Shown piece after piece: positions 44,027-51,636 of a stretch of 51,781 nucleotides of DNA. How positions within the stretch are numbered: position 1 is the first letter of the stretch; every line of letters starts with the position of its first letter. The notes below the pieces were generated by a model. That model was not told the DNA's origin. It made no database searches and saw only the letters and a list, made by a program, of their open reading frames with translations. The stretch covers positions 1 through 51,781 of the forward strand of contig JBGVQN010000004.1 of assembly GCA_045127535.1 (NCBI GenBank), in the 5' to 3' direction. Source of the stretch: UBA2942 sp045127535. GTDB lineage: Bacteria > Bacillota > Clostridia > Lachnospirales > Lachnospiraceae. The translations under genes and the position numbers were made by a program.

Positions 44027-44548
44027 ATGAAGATACAAGATACAGCAATCTATTTGATCGGCTTTATGGGAGCCGGAAAAAGCACAGTGGCACGTTGTTT
44101 GTGCAGCATGTACGGTCTGCAGCTGGTGGAAATGGATGAGACCATTGCAGCAGAGGAAGGAATGTCCATTCCGGATATTTTTGCAGCCAGAGGAGAGGCA
44201 TATTTCCGCAGTCTGGAAACTGCACTGCTGGAGCGTTCTGCCCAGGCAGGGACTGTGATTTCCTGCGGCGGCGGCGTGGCTATGAGGGAAGAAAATGTGA
44301 GGCTGATGCAGGAAAAAGGGACTGTGGTTCTGTTAAAGGCATCCTCCCAGGTGGTATTTGACCGGGTAAAGTACAGTACAGACAGGCCTCTGTTAAATGG
44401 AAATATGACCCTGGAGCATGTGACAGAGCTCTTAGAGGCCCGCAGACCTTTTTATGAAAGGGCAGCAGAAATAGAGATTATGACAGACCAAAAGACACCA
44501 GAGGAGATCTGTCAGGAAATCAAAACTGCACTTGAGGAGAATTTCTGA
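44027..44548 (+). CDS. aroK: Shikimate kinase
   Basis: A 173-residue P-loop kinase that phosphorylates shikimate. Walker A is GFMGAGKST (12-20). The shikimate-binding segment is MDETI (in place of the usual DxD-type pair) and GGGV follows in SCGGGVAM. The lid region is DRPLLN, with the arginine. It begins 98 bases after aroD. The ATG follows AAAGGGAGACACA. Confidence 0.94.
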   Translation: MKIQDTAIYLIGFMGAGKSTVARCLCSMYGLQLVEMDETIAAEEGMSIPDIFAARGEAYFRSLETALLERSAQAGTVISCGGGVAMREENVRLMQEKGTVVLLKASSQVVFDRVKYSTDRPLLNGNMTLEHVTELLEARRPFYERAAEIEIMTDQKTPEEICQEIKTALEENF

Positions 44549-44698
44549 CCATATAGAAATAATGGTTTGTACATAAATTGGAGAGAATCAACAGGATTTG
44601 GAGCGTTCTAATCTGGACGAGCAGAATAAATCATGATATAAATATAAGTAAGGACAATGTGGGGAAGCAGATTGTCCGTAAATTGAGGAGGATTGGGT

Positions 44699-46036
44699 AT
44701 GAGTGATTTTTCACAGGAGAATCAGAATGGGGAAAGTACAGCAGATTCTTTTGGAAAAAAACAGGAAGATATTTTTAAAGGTGCACAAAATGGTTCTCTG
44801 AATGCAGACCTGGAAAGCAGCCTGAATATGACGATCAGCAAGATCTGTCAGGGTGTAGGTAAAACCATGGAGACCATTAATCAGGAGCTGGAAAAGAGCG
44901 AGCAGGCCAAAAGGAACCAGAAAGACAGCAGCCAAAGCAATGCTGTGTATGGACAAACCATGTATTCCAAAACACAGCATGGCAGATCCGGAAATCAGAC
45001 TGCTTCCAGAAAGACAGCAGCAAAATACAAAAAAAACAATGGAAAGCCCGTCTGCAGTCCGCCTAAGAGTGGAACAGTCATGCAGGTACTGGGCTGGGTA
45101 TTTACCGGTATTTTTGGAATGCTGGAATTGTTTTGGGGCATGGCATTGGGGATAGATGGAAGCCCTATTTTTGGATTTCAGTTACTTTTATATCTGCCGG
45201 GGCTTCTGACAGGACTGGGACTGCTGATTGCCGGCTGTCGTCGTTCCGGCAGATTAAAACGTTTTAAGAAGTATGTAAGAGAGCTGCAGGGCAGACCTTT
45301 TGGCAGAATCCGGGATATGGCCAGAGCCATTGGAAAGTCTCAGGAGTATACCGTTAAGGATCTGCGAAAAATGATTGCAGATGGGATATTCCCCGATGGA
45401 CATCTGGATGATGAAGAAACCTATCTGATGGTAACCAGAGAGGTATTTGATGATTATCTTCGTGCAGACCGGATCAGAAAGCAGAAGGTGGTGGAAGCGG
45501 ATGCTGCCAAAAAAGAGGCAGAACAGGCAGAAAAATCCAAGGCTGCCATGACAGAAGAGCAGCGTCAGTTACATGAGACCGTAGCAGAAGGACGCAGGTA
45601 CTTAGAGGAAATCTATCAGGCCAATGAAGCTCTGCCAGGAGAGGCCATTAGTGCCAAATTAGACAGACTTTATGATGTAACAGACCGTATTTTATACTGC
45701 GTGGAAAAACAGCCGGATAAGTTAGGGGAAATCAAGCAGTTTATGAAATATTATCTGCCTACTACATTAAAACTTGTAAAGGCTTACCAGGAGTTTGAAA
45801 ATAACTCCATCCAGGGCAGCAACATTCTGACAGCTAAGGAAGAAATTGAACTGTCATTAGATACCATTAACGATGGTTTTGAGAAACTGCTTGACAATCT
45901 GTTTGAGCAGGATGCATTAGATATATCTACAGATATTTATGTGTTACAAAACATGCTGGCAAGAGAGGGTCTGGCAGAGGATCCATTTGCCGACATCAAT
46001 CAAGAAGAAGGGAGCGTATTAGAAGGCAATGAGTGA
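44699..46036 (+). CDS. XpaC-like protein (5-bromo-4-chloroindolyl phosphate hydrolysis family)
   Basis: A 445-residue protein. The first ~125 residues are polar and low-complexity. Two close membrane helices follow (about 127-150 and 158-183), then a charged, coiled-coil-rich C-terminal half, including a KKEAEQAEKSKAAMTEEQRQ stretch near 270-290. The family is named after B. subtilis XpaC; its true activity is unclear. It regularly precedes telA, as here, with an 8-base overlap, which suggests a joint membrane-linked role in envelope or toxic-anion stress. The ATG at 44699 follows GAGGAGGATTGGGT. Confidence 0.8.
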   Translation: MSDFSQENQNGESTADSFGKKQEDIFKGAQNGSLNADLESSLNMTISKICQGVGKTMETINQELEKSEQAKRNQKDSSQSNAVYGQTMYSKTQHGRSGNQTASRKTAAKYKKNNGKPVCSPPKSGTVMQVLGWVFTGIFGMLELFWGMALGIDGSPIFGFQLLLYLPGLLTGLGLLIAGCRRSGRLKRFKKYVRELQGRPFGRIRDMARAIGKSQEYTVKDLRKMIADGIFPDGHLDDEETYLMVTREVFDDYLRADRIRKQKVVEADAAKKEAEQAEKSKAAMTEEQRQLHETVAEGRRYLEEIYQANEALPGEAISAKLDRLYDVTDRILYCVEKQPDKLGEIKQFMKYYLPTTLKLVKAYQEFENNSIQGSNILTAKEEIELSLDTINDGFEKLLDNLFEQDALDISTDIYVLQNMLAREGLAEDPFADINQEEGSVLEGNE

Positions 46037-47186
46037 TGAATTGGATTTAATGGGTGGGGAGACACCGGTATTGACCTTTGACGGTTTTGCAGAGGCAGCA
46101 GCAGTAGAGACAAAGCCTGCTGTGGAGGAAAAAAAGGCAGAGGCAGATCCATATGATGAAAGTAAGTTAACAGAAAACGAGCGCAAGATGGTAGAGCAGT
46201 TTTCCAATCAAATCGACCTGAACAATTCTGCACAGATCATGCAGTATGGTGCAGGAGCCCAGAAAAAGGTAGCTGATTTTTCCCAGAACGTACTGGATAA
46301 TATGAAGACCAAGGATCTGGGTGAAACCGGTAAGATGCTTACCAATGTGGTAGCAGAGCTCCAGGGCATGAGTGAGGAAGATGAAGGCGGAATTTTTGGT
46401 TTCTTAAAGAAGAAGACCAACCAGTTAAAACGTCTGCAGGTAAAATACGATTCTGCCAGCAATAACGTAGACAAGATCGTAGAAGCATTAAATGACCATC
46501 AGACACAGCTGTTAAAAGATACAGCCATGTTAGACAAGATGTACCAGATGAACCAGAACTATTTCAAGGAACTGTCCATGTACATCATTGCCGGCAAGAA
46601 AAAGATCGATAAGGTCAGGGAAGAAGAACTTCCTGCTCTGGTTGGCAAAGCTGCAGAAACCGGTCTGCCGGAGGATGCCCAGGCTGCCAACGATTTAAGC
46701 AACCTGTTAAACCGTTTTGAAAAGAAGATCCATGACCTGGAGCTGACCCGTATGGTATCCATCCAGATGGCACCGCAGATCCGCCTGGTACAGAACAACA
46801 ATACCCTGATGTCTGAAAAAATCCAGTCCACCATCGTGAATACCATTCCGTTGTGGAAAAGCCAGATGGTCATTGCTTTGTCTGTAGAGCATTCCACTCA
46901 GGCAGCCAAGGCACAGAGTGAGGTAACCCAGCTGACCAACGATCTGCTGCGTCAGAATGCAGATGCATTAAAGATGGCTACTATTGATACTGCCAAGGCA
47001 TCTGAGCGTGGTGTGGTAGATATTGAAACTCTGACCCATACCAATGAAATGCTGATTCAGACCTTAGACGAGGTGATGCACATCCAGGAGGACGGCAGAG
47101 AAAAACGTATGGCTGCAGAGCAGAAGATGCAGGAGATGGAAGCAGAGCTGCGTGATAAGCTGATCAGCCTGAATACCAAGCAGTAA
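46029..47186 (+). CDS. telA: TelA family toxic anion resistance protein
   Basis: A 385-residue, largely alpha-helical protein with no membrane helix or signal peptide. The body from about residue 60 is the TelA domain (SNQIDLNNSAQIMQYGAGAQ, TVNLWKSQ-like TIPLWKSQMVIALSVEHS, LLRQNADALK). Relatives are linked to tellurite, cationic peptide or cell-wall stress resistance; the mechanism is not settled. Translation is coupled to the upstream xpaC-like gene by an 8-base overlap. A terminator at 47236-47275 ends the unit. Confidence 0.9.
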   Translation: MSDELDLMGGETPVLTFDGFAEAAAVETKPAVEEKKAEADPYDESKLTENERKMVEQFSNQIDLNNSAQIMQYGAGAQKKVADFSQNVLDNMKTKDLGETGKMLTNVVAELQGMSEEDEGGIFGFLKKKTNQLKRLQVKYDSASNNVDKIVEALNDHQTQLLKDTAMLDKMYQMNQNYFKELSMYIIAGKKKIDKVREEELPALVGKAAETGLPEDAQAANDLSNLLNRFEKKIHDLELTRMVSIQMAPQIRLVQNNNTLMSEKIQSTIVNTIPLWKSQMVIALSVEHSTQAAKAQSEVTQLTNDLLRQNADALKMATIDTAKASERGVVDIETLTHTNEMLIQTLDEVMHIQEDGREKRMAAEQKMQEMEAELRDKLISLNTKQ

Positions 47187-47235
47187 AAGCAATTTTAAGA
47201 AAATCTGCTGTGGCAAGCAGCAAGTAAATTGAAAA

Positions 47236-47275
47236 CTCTTATCCGCAGGCATATGGTTTACGGGTAAGGGTTTTT
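47236..47275 (+). terminator. Intrinsic terminator of xpaC-telA
   Basis: CTCTTATCCG (47236-47245) pairs with CGGGTAAGGG (47261-47270), with G-T wobbles, and TTTTT follows. Confidence 0.75.
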
Positions 47276-47282
47276 CTGTTAG

Positions 47283-47393
47283 AGGCAATTGGAAATACAT
47301 GATCGGACGCCTTGTGAAGTGTCTGCCGGAAAGTATTTTCTGACAGGTACTTCACAAAGCTGATAGTGGATACTGTTTGGCAATGATTGTCTA
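47283..47393 (-). repeat. Hairpin related to copies B and C but without the core (copy E)
   Basis: An imperfect palindrome. Read on the - strand it begins like the left arm of copy C (ATCAGCTTTG, GAAGTA, CTGT, AGAAAATA) and returns like its right arm (CTTCACAAGG, CGGACGCC on the + strand at 47305). The base also carries the conserved internal loop of copies B and C. At the apex, where copy C holds the 100-base core, there is only a few bases (around 47330-47338). It therefore looks like an empty or ancestral form. It lies between telA and the orphan domain gene. Confidence 0.65.
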
Positions 47394-47423
47394 CAATGTG
47401 TTTTAGAAAGGAAGGAATACACG

Positions 47424-47675
47424 ATGTTAGAGTACAGATATGACACACAGCTGTTGATCGAGGGAGAAGATTTGGATGAGGACATCATCAGCGATTATTT
47501 TACAGAGAATTTCAAGGGAGACTGTCTGCTGGCTGTAGGAGATGAGGAACTGATCAAGATTCATTATCATACCAATGAGCCTTGGAAAGTGCTGGAATAT
47601 TGTGCTTCCCTGGGAGAAATTTACGATATTGTGATCGAGGATATGGAAAGACAGGCAAAAGGATTGCAGGGATAA
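47424..47675 (+). CDS. Orphan FakA/YloV C-terminal-like domain protein
   Basis: An 83-residue protein, starting MLEYRYDTQLLIEG. The core GDEELIKIHYHTNEPWKVLEYCASLGEIYDI closely resembles the last domain of FakA/YloV (DAK1_2/Fak-C), which has VKVHVHTN followed by a helix and a beta strand. The kinase domain that normally precedes it is absent, and no frame continues it upstream. The HYHTN histidines are those that contact the bound acyl or metal site in longer relatives; this is inference. It follows telA by 237 bases, with AAGGAAGGAATACACG before the ATG. Confidence 0.7.
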   Translation: MLEYRYDTQLLIEGEDLDEDIISDYFTENFKGDCLLAVGDEELIKIHYHTNEPWKVLEYCASLGEIYDIVIEDMERQAKGLQG

Positions 47676-47698
47676 CACTTCTATTGTTGTGGTAAATG

Positions 47699-47736
47699 AA
47701 AAGGACAGAACGCAGGTGAACGTTCTGTCCTTTTGT
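47699..47736. terminator. Bidirectional terminator between orphan domain gene and RelE toxin gene
   Basis: AAAAGGACAGAACG (47699-47712) and CGTTCTGTCCTTTT (47721-47734) are perfect complements across an 8-base loop, with A and T ends for both directions. Confidence 0.9.
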
Positions 47737-47746
47737 ATTGATCAGA

Positions 47747-48064
47747 TCATAACAATTTTTTATGATCGCGTTTGCAATACAGCACCCTTGCAACAATAAC
47801 TGTTTTTGTGCTTTCTTCAACCCAGTAAAACATCATATAATTTTTTACAATGATTTTTCGGCATTCCTGCTTCAAGGGGCGGATGGACGTACGCACTGGG
47901 GTGCCATAAGGGAAGGTGCGCATATCTTCTGCGGCTTGTATAAAATCCTCTGCCAGCTTGTAAGCAGCATCAGGATTACATAGCTCCTGACTGATATACT
48001 GTACAATGTCTACCATATCTTTCCGGGCAAGAGGCAGATATTCTAACTCATATATACTAGACAT
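47747..48064 (-). CDS. RelE/ParE family toxin
   Basis: A 105-residue toxin of a type II system. It has the usual build: SLARKDM-type start (here LPLARKDMVDIVQYI), then the beta sheet with the basic residues (RKIIVKNYMMFYW) and a C-terminal VIVARVLYCKRDHKKLL. RelE members cleave mRNA at ribosomes and ParE members poison gyrase; the subgroup cannot be fixed here, although the HKKLL end is often seen in the mRNA-cleaving group. Its ATG overlaps the antitoxin stop by 8 bases (ATGTCTAG), so the two are coupled. It is 11 bases from the terminator. Confidence 0.9.
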   Translation of the reverse strand: MSSIYELEYLPLARKDMVDIVQYISQELCNPDAAYKLAEDFIQAAEDMRTFPYGTPVRTSIRPLKQECRKIIVKNYMMFYWVEESTKTVIVARVLYCKRDHKKLL

Positions 48065-48326
48065 CCCCGATTGCCTCCCGCATGGCTTTTAACACATCCT
48101 TAGAAGAATATCTGGTATTGGTCAGTTGGGCTTCACGTTCTGCCTCCTGCAGCTTGGTATATACTTCGCTTTCAAACTGCAGATTTTCATAGGCTTCCAT
48201 GCTTAATACTACCATATCTCCAAAACCATTTTTAGTCAGAAACACAGGCTGGCCGGTTTCGTGTACGGTTTTAGAGATCTCAGCAAAATTGTTACGTAAA
48301 TCAGAAACTGGTCTTATGGTATTCAT
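48057..48326 (-). CDS. Phd/YefM family antitoxin
   Basis: An 89-residue antitoxin with the N-terminal Phd/YefM fold (PVSDLRNNFAEISKTVHETGQPVFLTKNGFGDMVVLSMEAYE), which binds the operator, and a charged, mainly helical C-terminus that wraps the toxin. On the - strand GGAGG lies seven bases before the chosen ATG; ATG at 48332 has no room for a ribosome site. It is cotranscribed with the RelE/ParE gene and expected to repress its own promoter at the palindrome 48363-48382. Confidence 0.9.
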   Translation of the reverse strand: MNTIRPVSDLRNNFAEISKTVHETGQPVFLTKNGFGDMVVLSMEAYENLQFESEVYTKLQEAEREAQLTNTRYSSKDVLKAMREAIGDV

Positions 48327-48362
48327 ATCCATTCCTCCAATCTAAGTATCACTTATAAAAAG

Positions 48363-48382
48363 TTTAGCATAATTATGCTAAA
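48363..48382 (-). promoter_or_regulatory. Operator palindrome of the toxin-antitoxin operon
   Basis: TTTAGCATAATTATGCTAAA is a perfect 20-base palindrome. On the - strand a weak promoter (TTGATA near 48388, 17 bases, TAAACT) overlaps it, so a bound antitoxin complex would cover the promoter. Confidence 0.75.
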
Positions 48383-48450
48383 ATATCAATGCCATCCTTC
48401 TGCCAAAGTGTGCCAAAATAGATGCTCCAAGTGCGCAGCTGTCAGCAATC

Positions 48451-48480
48451 AAAAAGAGAGCAAGGTGATCCTTGCCCTCC
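48451..48480 (-). terminator. Intrinsic terminator of the SDR gene
   Basis: On the - strand GAGGGCAAGG and CCTTGCTCTC pair around a 4-base loop, and TTTTT follows. It lies 26 bases after the SDR stop. Confidence 0.8.
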
Positions 48481-48506
48481 AGTCATCCATTGATGGTAGT
48501 AAAGTA

Positions 48507-49307
48507 TTATGGGCGCATACCCAGGCCGCCCTCTAATGTCAGGGTCTCGCCTGTCATATACTTAAAGTCAGGATGTGCCAGCTGTACGCAAACTCGTCCA
48601 ATATGCTCCTCAGGATCGCCAAAGTAACCCATAGGCGGTGTATGCACATTCTTCTCAAATGCCTCAGGATAAGCCTTTTGGAATTGCTCTAACTGAGAAG
48701 TCCATGCCAGCGGACAAATCACATTGACATTGATCCCATCCTTGCTCCACTCAGTAGCTGCAACACGGCTGAGTCCACGGATCCCTTCCTTGGCAGCTGC
48801 ATATGCACACTGACCATAGTTGCCAAAGAGACCGGCACCGGAAGCAAAGTTGATCACGCTGCCCTTGCTTTCTGCCAGATAAGGATAGCATGCCTGCATA
48901 TAGTAAAATGCAGCATACAGACCGGAGTAAATGGCCAGGTCAAACTGCTCAGTGGTATGCTGTGCAAGGGTCACACCGGAAGCAGAAGCCTGCGCATTGT
49001 TGATCAGCACATCAATGCTGCCAAATGTGTCCACTGCCTGCTTCGCCACATCAGCAGCAATTGCAGCGTTGTCAGCGCCTGCAGAAATGTCTGCCTGTAC
49101 AGCCAGAACCTTGATGCCATATAAACGCTCTAATTCTTCTTTTGCATCCTCTAATTTCTTTACGTTGCGTCCGGTAATGACGATATTTGCACCTTCCTTA
49201 GCATAAGCAGTAGCGATACCGTAGCCGATGGAGCCTGCTTTTCCGTCAGACAGCACAGCTCTGCCGCCACCGGTAATCAAAACGGTCTTTCCAGTTAAAA
49301 ATCCCAT
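48507..49307 (-). CDS. SDR family oxidoreductase with an enlarged nucleotide-binding loop
   Basis: A 266-residue Rossmann dehydrogenase. The catalytic residues are Ser156 (NFASGAG), Tyr169 and Lys173 (YAAAK). NNAQASA is the conserved NNAG block, with Gln in place of Gly. The glycine loop near the start is unusual: TGGGRAVLSDGKAGSIGYG contains about eight extra residues (18-25) relative to the TGxxxGIG of ordinary SDRs. A C-terminal segment GETLTLEGGLGMRP closes the pocket. The substrate is unknown; steroid, bile acid or fatty acyl substrates have precedent in gut SDRs, but there is no evidence here. It is monocistronic, with promoter at 49346-49374 and terminator at 48451-48480. Confidence 0.85.
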   Translation of the reverse strand: MGFLTGKTVLITGGGRAVLSDGKAGSIGYGIATAYAKEGANIVITGRNVKKLEDAKEELERLYGIKVLAVQADISAGADNAAIAADVAKQAVDTFGSIDVLINNAQASASGVTLAQHTTEQFDLAIYSGLYAAFYYMQACYPYLAESKGSVINFASGAGLFGNYGQCAYAAAKEGIRGLSRVAATEWSKDGINVNVICPLAWTSQLEQFQKAYPEAFEKNVHTPPMGYFGDPEEHIGRVCVQLAHPDFKYMTGETLTLEGGLGMRP

Positions 49308-49345
49308 GATAATTCCTCCTTATCAAAATTGGTATTTATGATTAA

Positions 49346-49374
49346 AGAATACACTATTTTTTAGGGAAAATCAA
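49346..49374 (-). promoter_or_regulatory. Promoter of the SDR gene
   Basis: On the - strand: TTGATT (49374-49369), 17 bases, TATTCT (49351-49346). AGGAGG precedes the ATG at 49307. Confidence 0.75.
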
Positions 49375-49654
49375 GAAAATATGCACAAGATCCATAGAGA
49401 AGATCAGGGATGCATCATTTTATAGCTGCTTCAGAGGTCTAAGTGCAATGAGAAGTGCTGCATATGTCGTTCTGCTTGTGTTTGAGGATCTCCAGAAGAA
49501 CATTTTGTGTGATGTGTGCTGCGAAATGTACTGGGAGACATGTGAGTTTTTGGTAAAAAAACATACAGTAAAATAGAAAAGTGGAAAAATATTTGCGTTT
49601 TGAATAAAAAAATGAAAAAAATAAAGAAAAATTTGAACTTTCCTGTTTAAAACA

Positions 49655-49683
49655 TTGATTTTTTGTAAAACCGTGTATATAAT
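49655..49683 (+). promoter_or_regulatory. Near-consensus promoter with no adjacent gene
   Basis: TTGATT (49655-49660), 17 bases, TATAAT (49678-49683), in an AT-rich tract. The first gene downstream begins at 50063, so either a ~370-base leader or a small RNA is made. The rest of 49381-50062 has no coding region I can support. Confidence 0.65.
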
Positions 49684-50062
49684 AATTGTAAGTAGAATTG
49701 TCGTTTTGTAAGAATTACATGTTCTTTGTATGGATTCAGAAAAGATGTGTATGGGTTCATAGGAAACGTGTGTGCTTCTGAAAATCGACAAGGTGTACTG
49801 ATCTTACTTACGCTATATGTGATTTGCCATGTGTACAGCAAAGGTTATAGCTGAATTTTGAATTTGTCGGCAGAAATGAAGCAAAAAGAATTATGCATAT
49901 GGCTGAATATAGGTAAGGTAAATGTGTTTCAAAAGGAACCATCGGGAGAGGTACATGACATCGCAAGTGCTGTATGAATACAAGCGAAAGGAAGGAGCAC
50001 TGCAGAAGATATGGCTTGCGGTTAATAATTTAATGCAGAATACATAAAGAGAGGAAAATGCT

Positions 50063-50851
50063 ATGAATAAAAAAATGACTAAATGCAAAGCATGTGATCA
50101 AGAAATTGCCAAGAGCGCAAAAGCCTGTCCGCATTGTGGCGCAAAGAACAAAAAATCCATTTTTAAGAAATGGTGGTTCTGGGTAATCATCGTTGTTCTG
50201 TTTATTGCAATTGGAACTTCTGGAAATGATACCAATACAGATAATGTAGACAACAATGATACCAAAGTAGAGTCAAGCGTTTCTACCACGGAAAAAGAGA
50301 TTGACACCAAAAAAGAAGAAGCTTCTCAGCAAGAAACAATCGAAACGAACAAAACAACTGAAATAACCAAAACAACCGAACAGGAAGAAATCAAAGAAAC
50401 CGAGGCTAAAGTTGAAATGACAACAGGTCAGAAGAATGCACTGAAATCTGCAAAATCTTATCTTGATTTCACTGCTTTCTCCTATGAGGGATTGATTCAG
50501 CAGCTTGAGTTTGAAAAATATTCTCACGAGGATGCGGTATTTGCAGCGGATAATTGCGGTGCAGATTGGAATGAACAGGCACTCAAAGCAGCAAAGTCTT
50601 ATCTTGATTTCTCAGCTTTCTCTTACACAGGCTTGATTCAGCAGCTTGAATTTGAGAACTATACAACAGAACAGGCAACATACGGAGCAGATAATTGCGG
50701 TGCGGATTGGAATGAGCAAGCAGCAAAAGCGGCAAAGTCCTATCTTGATTTCTCTTCTTTCTCTAAAGATGCTTTGATTCAGCAGCTTGAATTTGAAGGA
50801 TTTACAAAAGAACAGGCTGAGTATGGTGCAAAAGAGAACGGATACGAATAA
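50063..50851 (+). CDS. Zinc-ribbon, membrane-anchored protein with three Ltp repeats
   Basis: A 262-residue protein. A zinc ribbon at the N-terminus has Cys8, Cys11, Cys22 and Cys25. One membrane helix (37-51) follows, then a Thr/Glu/Lys-rich stalk (55-120), then three ~47-residue repeats (123-171, 172-218, 219-262), each with AKSYLDFxxFS, LIQQLEFE and a Tyr/Asn-rich end with NCGADWNE in the first two. These are host cell surface-exposed lipoprotein (Ltp) repeats. In phage TP-J34, Ltp blocks DNA injection by related phages, so superinfection exclusion is a reasonable guess, but not shown. The ribbon puts the N-terminus inside and the repeats outside. The ATG follows GAGAGGAAAATGCT. Confidence 0.85.
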   Translation: MNKKMTKCKACDQEIAKSAKACPHCGAKNKKSIFKKWWFWVIIVVLFIAIGTSGNDTNTDNVDNNDTKVESSVSTTEKEIDTKKEEASQQETIETNKTTEITKTTEQEEIKETEAKVEMTTGQKNALKSAKSYLDFTAFSYEGLIQQLEFEKYSHEDAVFAADNCGADWNEQALKAAKSYLDFSAFSYTGLIQQLEFENYTTEQATYGADNCGADWNEQAAKAAKSYLDFSSFSKDALIQQLEFEGFTKEQAEYGAKENGYE

Positions 50852-50862
50852 AACATTCATAG

Positions 50863-50892
50863 GGAGCGGGCGCAAGTCCGCTCCTTTGTTTT
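50863..50892 (+). terminator. Intrinsic terminator of the Ltp-repeat gene
   Basis: GGAGCGG (50863-50869) pairs with CCGCTCC (50878-50884) across 8 bases, then TTTGTTTT. Confidence 0.85.
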
Positions 50893-50997
50893 CCTTCTCT
50901 TGGTGTTCGCAAGAGTATTAAGCTCTTAAAAAACGCAATGCTCCACCGTGGAGATATGCTCGTTGTGGAATCCCTGTCAAGCATTTAAAAAAACTCC

Positions 50998-51026
50998 TTG
51001 ACAGATATCCCAATTTTAAATATAAT
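50998..51026 (+). promoter_or_regulatory. Consensus promoter of the TetR gene
   Basis: TTGACA (50998-51003), 17 bases, TATAAT (51021-51026): a full match to the sigma-A consensus. Transcription should begin near 51033, so the operator at 51035-51050 covers the start. Confidence 0.85.
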
Positions 51027-51034
51027 CTATGTTA

Positions 51035-51050
51035 TATAACAAAAGTTATA
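51035..51050 (+). promoter_or_regulatory. Probable TetR operator
   Basis: TATAAC, AAAA, GTTATA: a perfect 6-4-6 inverted repeat just after the promoter -10 box and before the ribosome site. The next gene encodes a TetR protein, so autoregulation is likely. Confidence 0.65.
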
Positions 51051-51057
51051 AAAGGAG

Positions 51058-51636
51058 GTGTTCCCCATCCCGCCAAAAGCCAAAATCACAAAGGACATGA
51101 TCATTGATGCAGCCTTTGAGATCGCCAGGACAGAGGGGGCAGAAAATATCAATGCCCGTACCATTGCGCAAAAGCTTTCCTGTTCCACCCAGCCTGTGAT
51201 GTATCATTTTGCAAAGGTTGATGACATTAGAAAAGCTGTTTATGCAAAGGCAGATGCCTATCATGCCCAATACCTGATGCGCGTAGAGGAAAACTGCGAC
51301 GATTCAATGCTTGGAATCGGTCTGCAGTATATCCGTTTTGCTGTGCATGAAAAGCATCTATTTCGTTTTCTGTTTCAATCCAATGAGTTTTCAGACAAAA
51401 ATCTCATGGATCTGGTGAACGCAGAAGAATTAGAGCCTGTGTTTGCTGTGATGCAGCAGGCCATGGAGACAGGCAGAGAGGAAGTAAAGGAGATCTTTTT
51501 GCATCTGTTTCTGTTTGCCCATGGATATGCAAGTATGTTTGCCAACAATGCCATGGAATATGATGAAGCTGTGATCACATTACATTTGGAAAAAGCATTT
51601 ATAGGAGCTGTATGTGCTTCTAAGGAGGTCAAATGA
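51058..51636 (+). CDS. TetR family transcriptional regulator (start codon uncertain)
   Basis: A 190-residue regulator. The DNA-binding helix-turn-helix is NARTIAQKLSCSTQPVMYHFAKVDDIRKAVYAKA (within residues 28-62), a standard TetR_N layout, and the rest is the helical ligand domain. The coordinates use the GTG at 51058, but the ribosome site GGAGG (51053-51057) abuts it, which would not work. The family N-terminus MPPKxK would put the start at 51067, where the codon is ATC, at a good 9-base spacing from the site. So translation may start at ATC, or the ATG has been lost. It has a strong promoter and an operator. Confidence 0.85.
   Translation: MFPIPPKAKITKDMIIDAAFEIARTEGAENINARTIAQKLSCSTQPVMYHFAKVDDIRKAVYAKADAYHAQYLMRVEENCDDSMLGIGLQYIRFAVHEKHLFRFLFQSNEFSDKNLMDLVNAEELEPVFAVMQQAMETGREEVKEIFLHLFLFAHGYASMFANNAMEYDEAVITLHLEKAFIGAVCASKEVK

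Noticed and set aside
49420..49841. Genes on the - strand in the AT-rich gap
   Set aside because: Low-complexity composition, no ribosome site and no recognisable domain. They look like chance frames.
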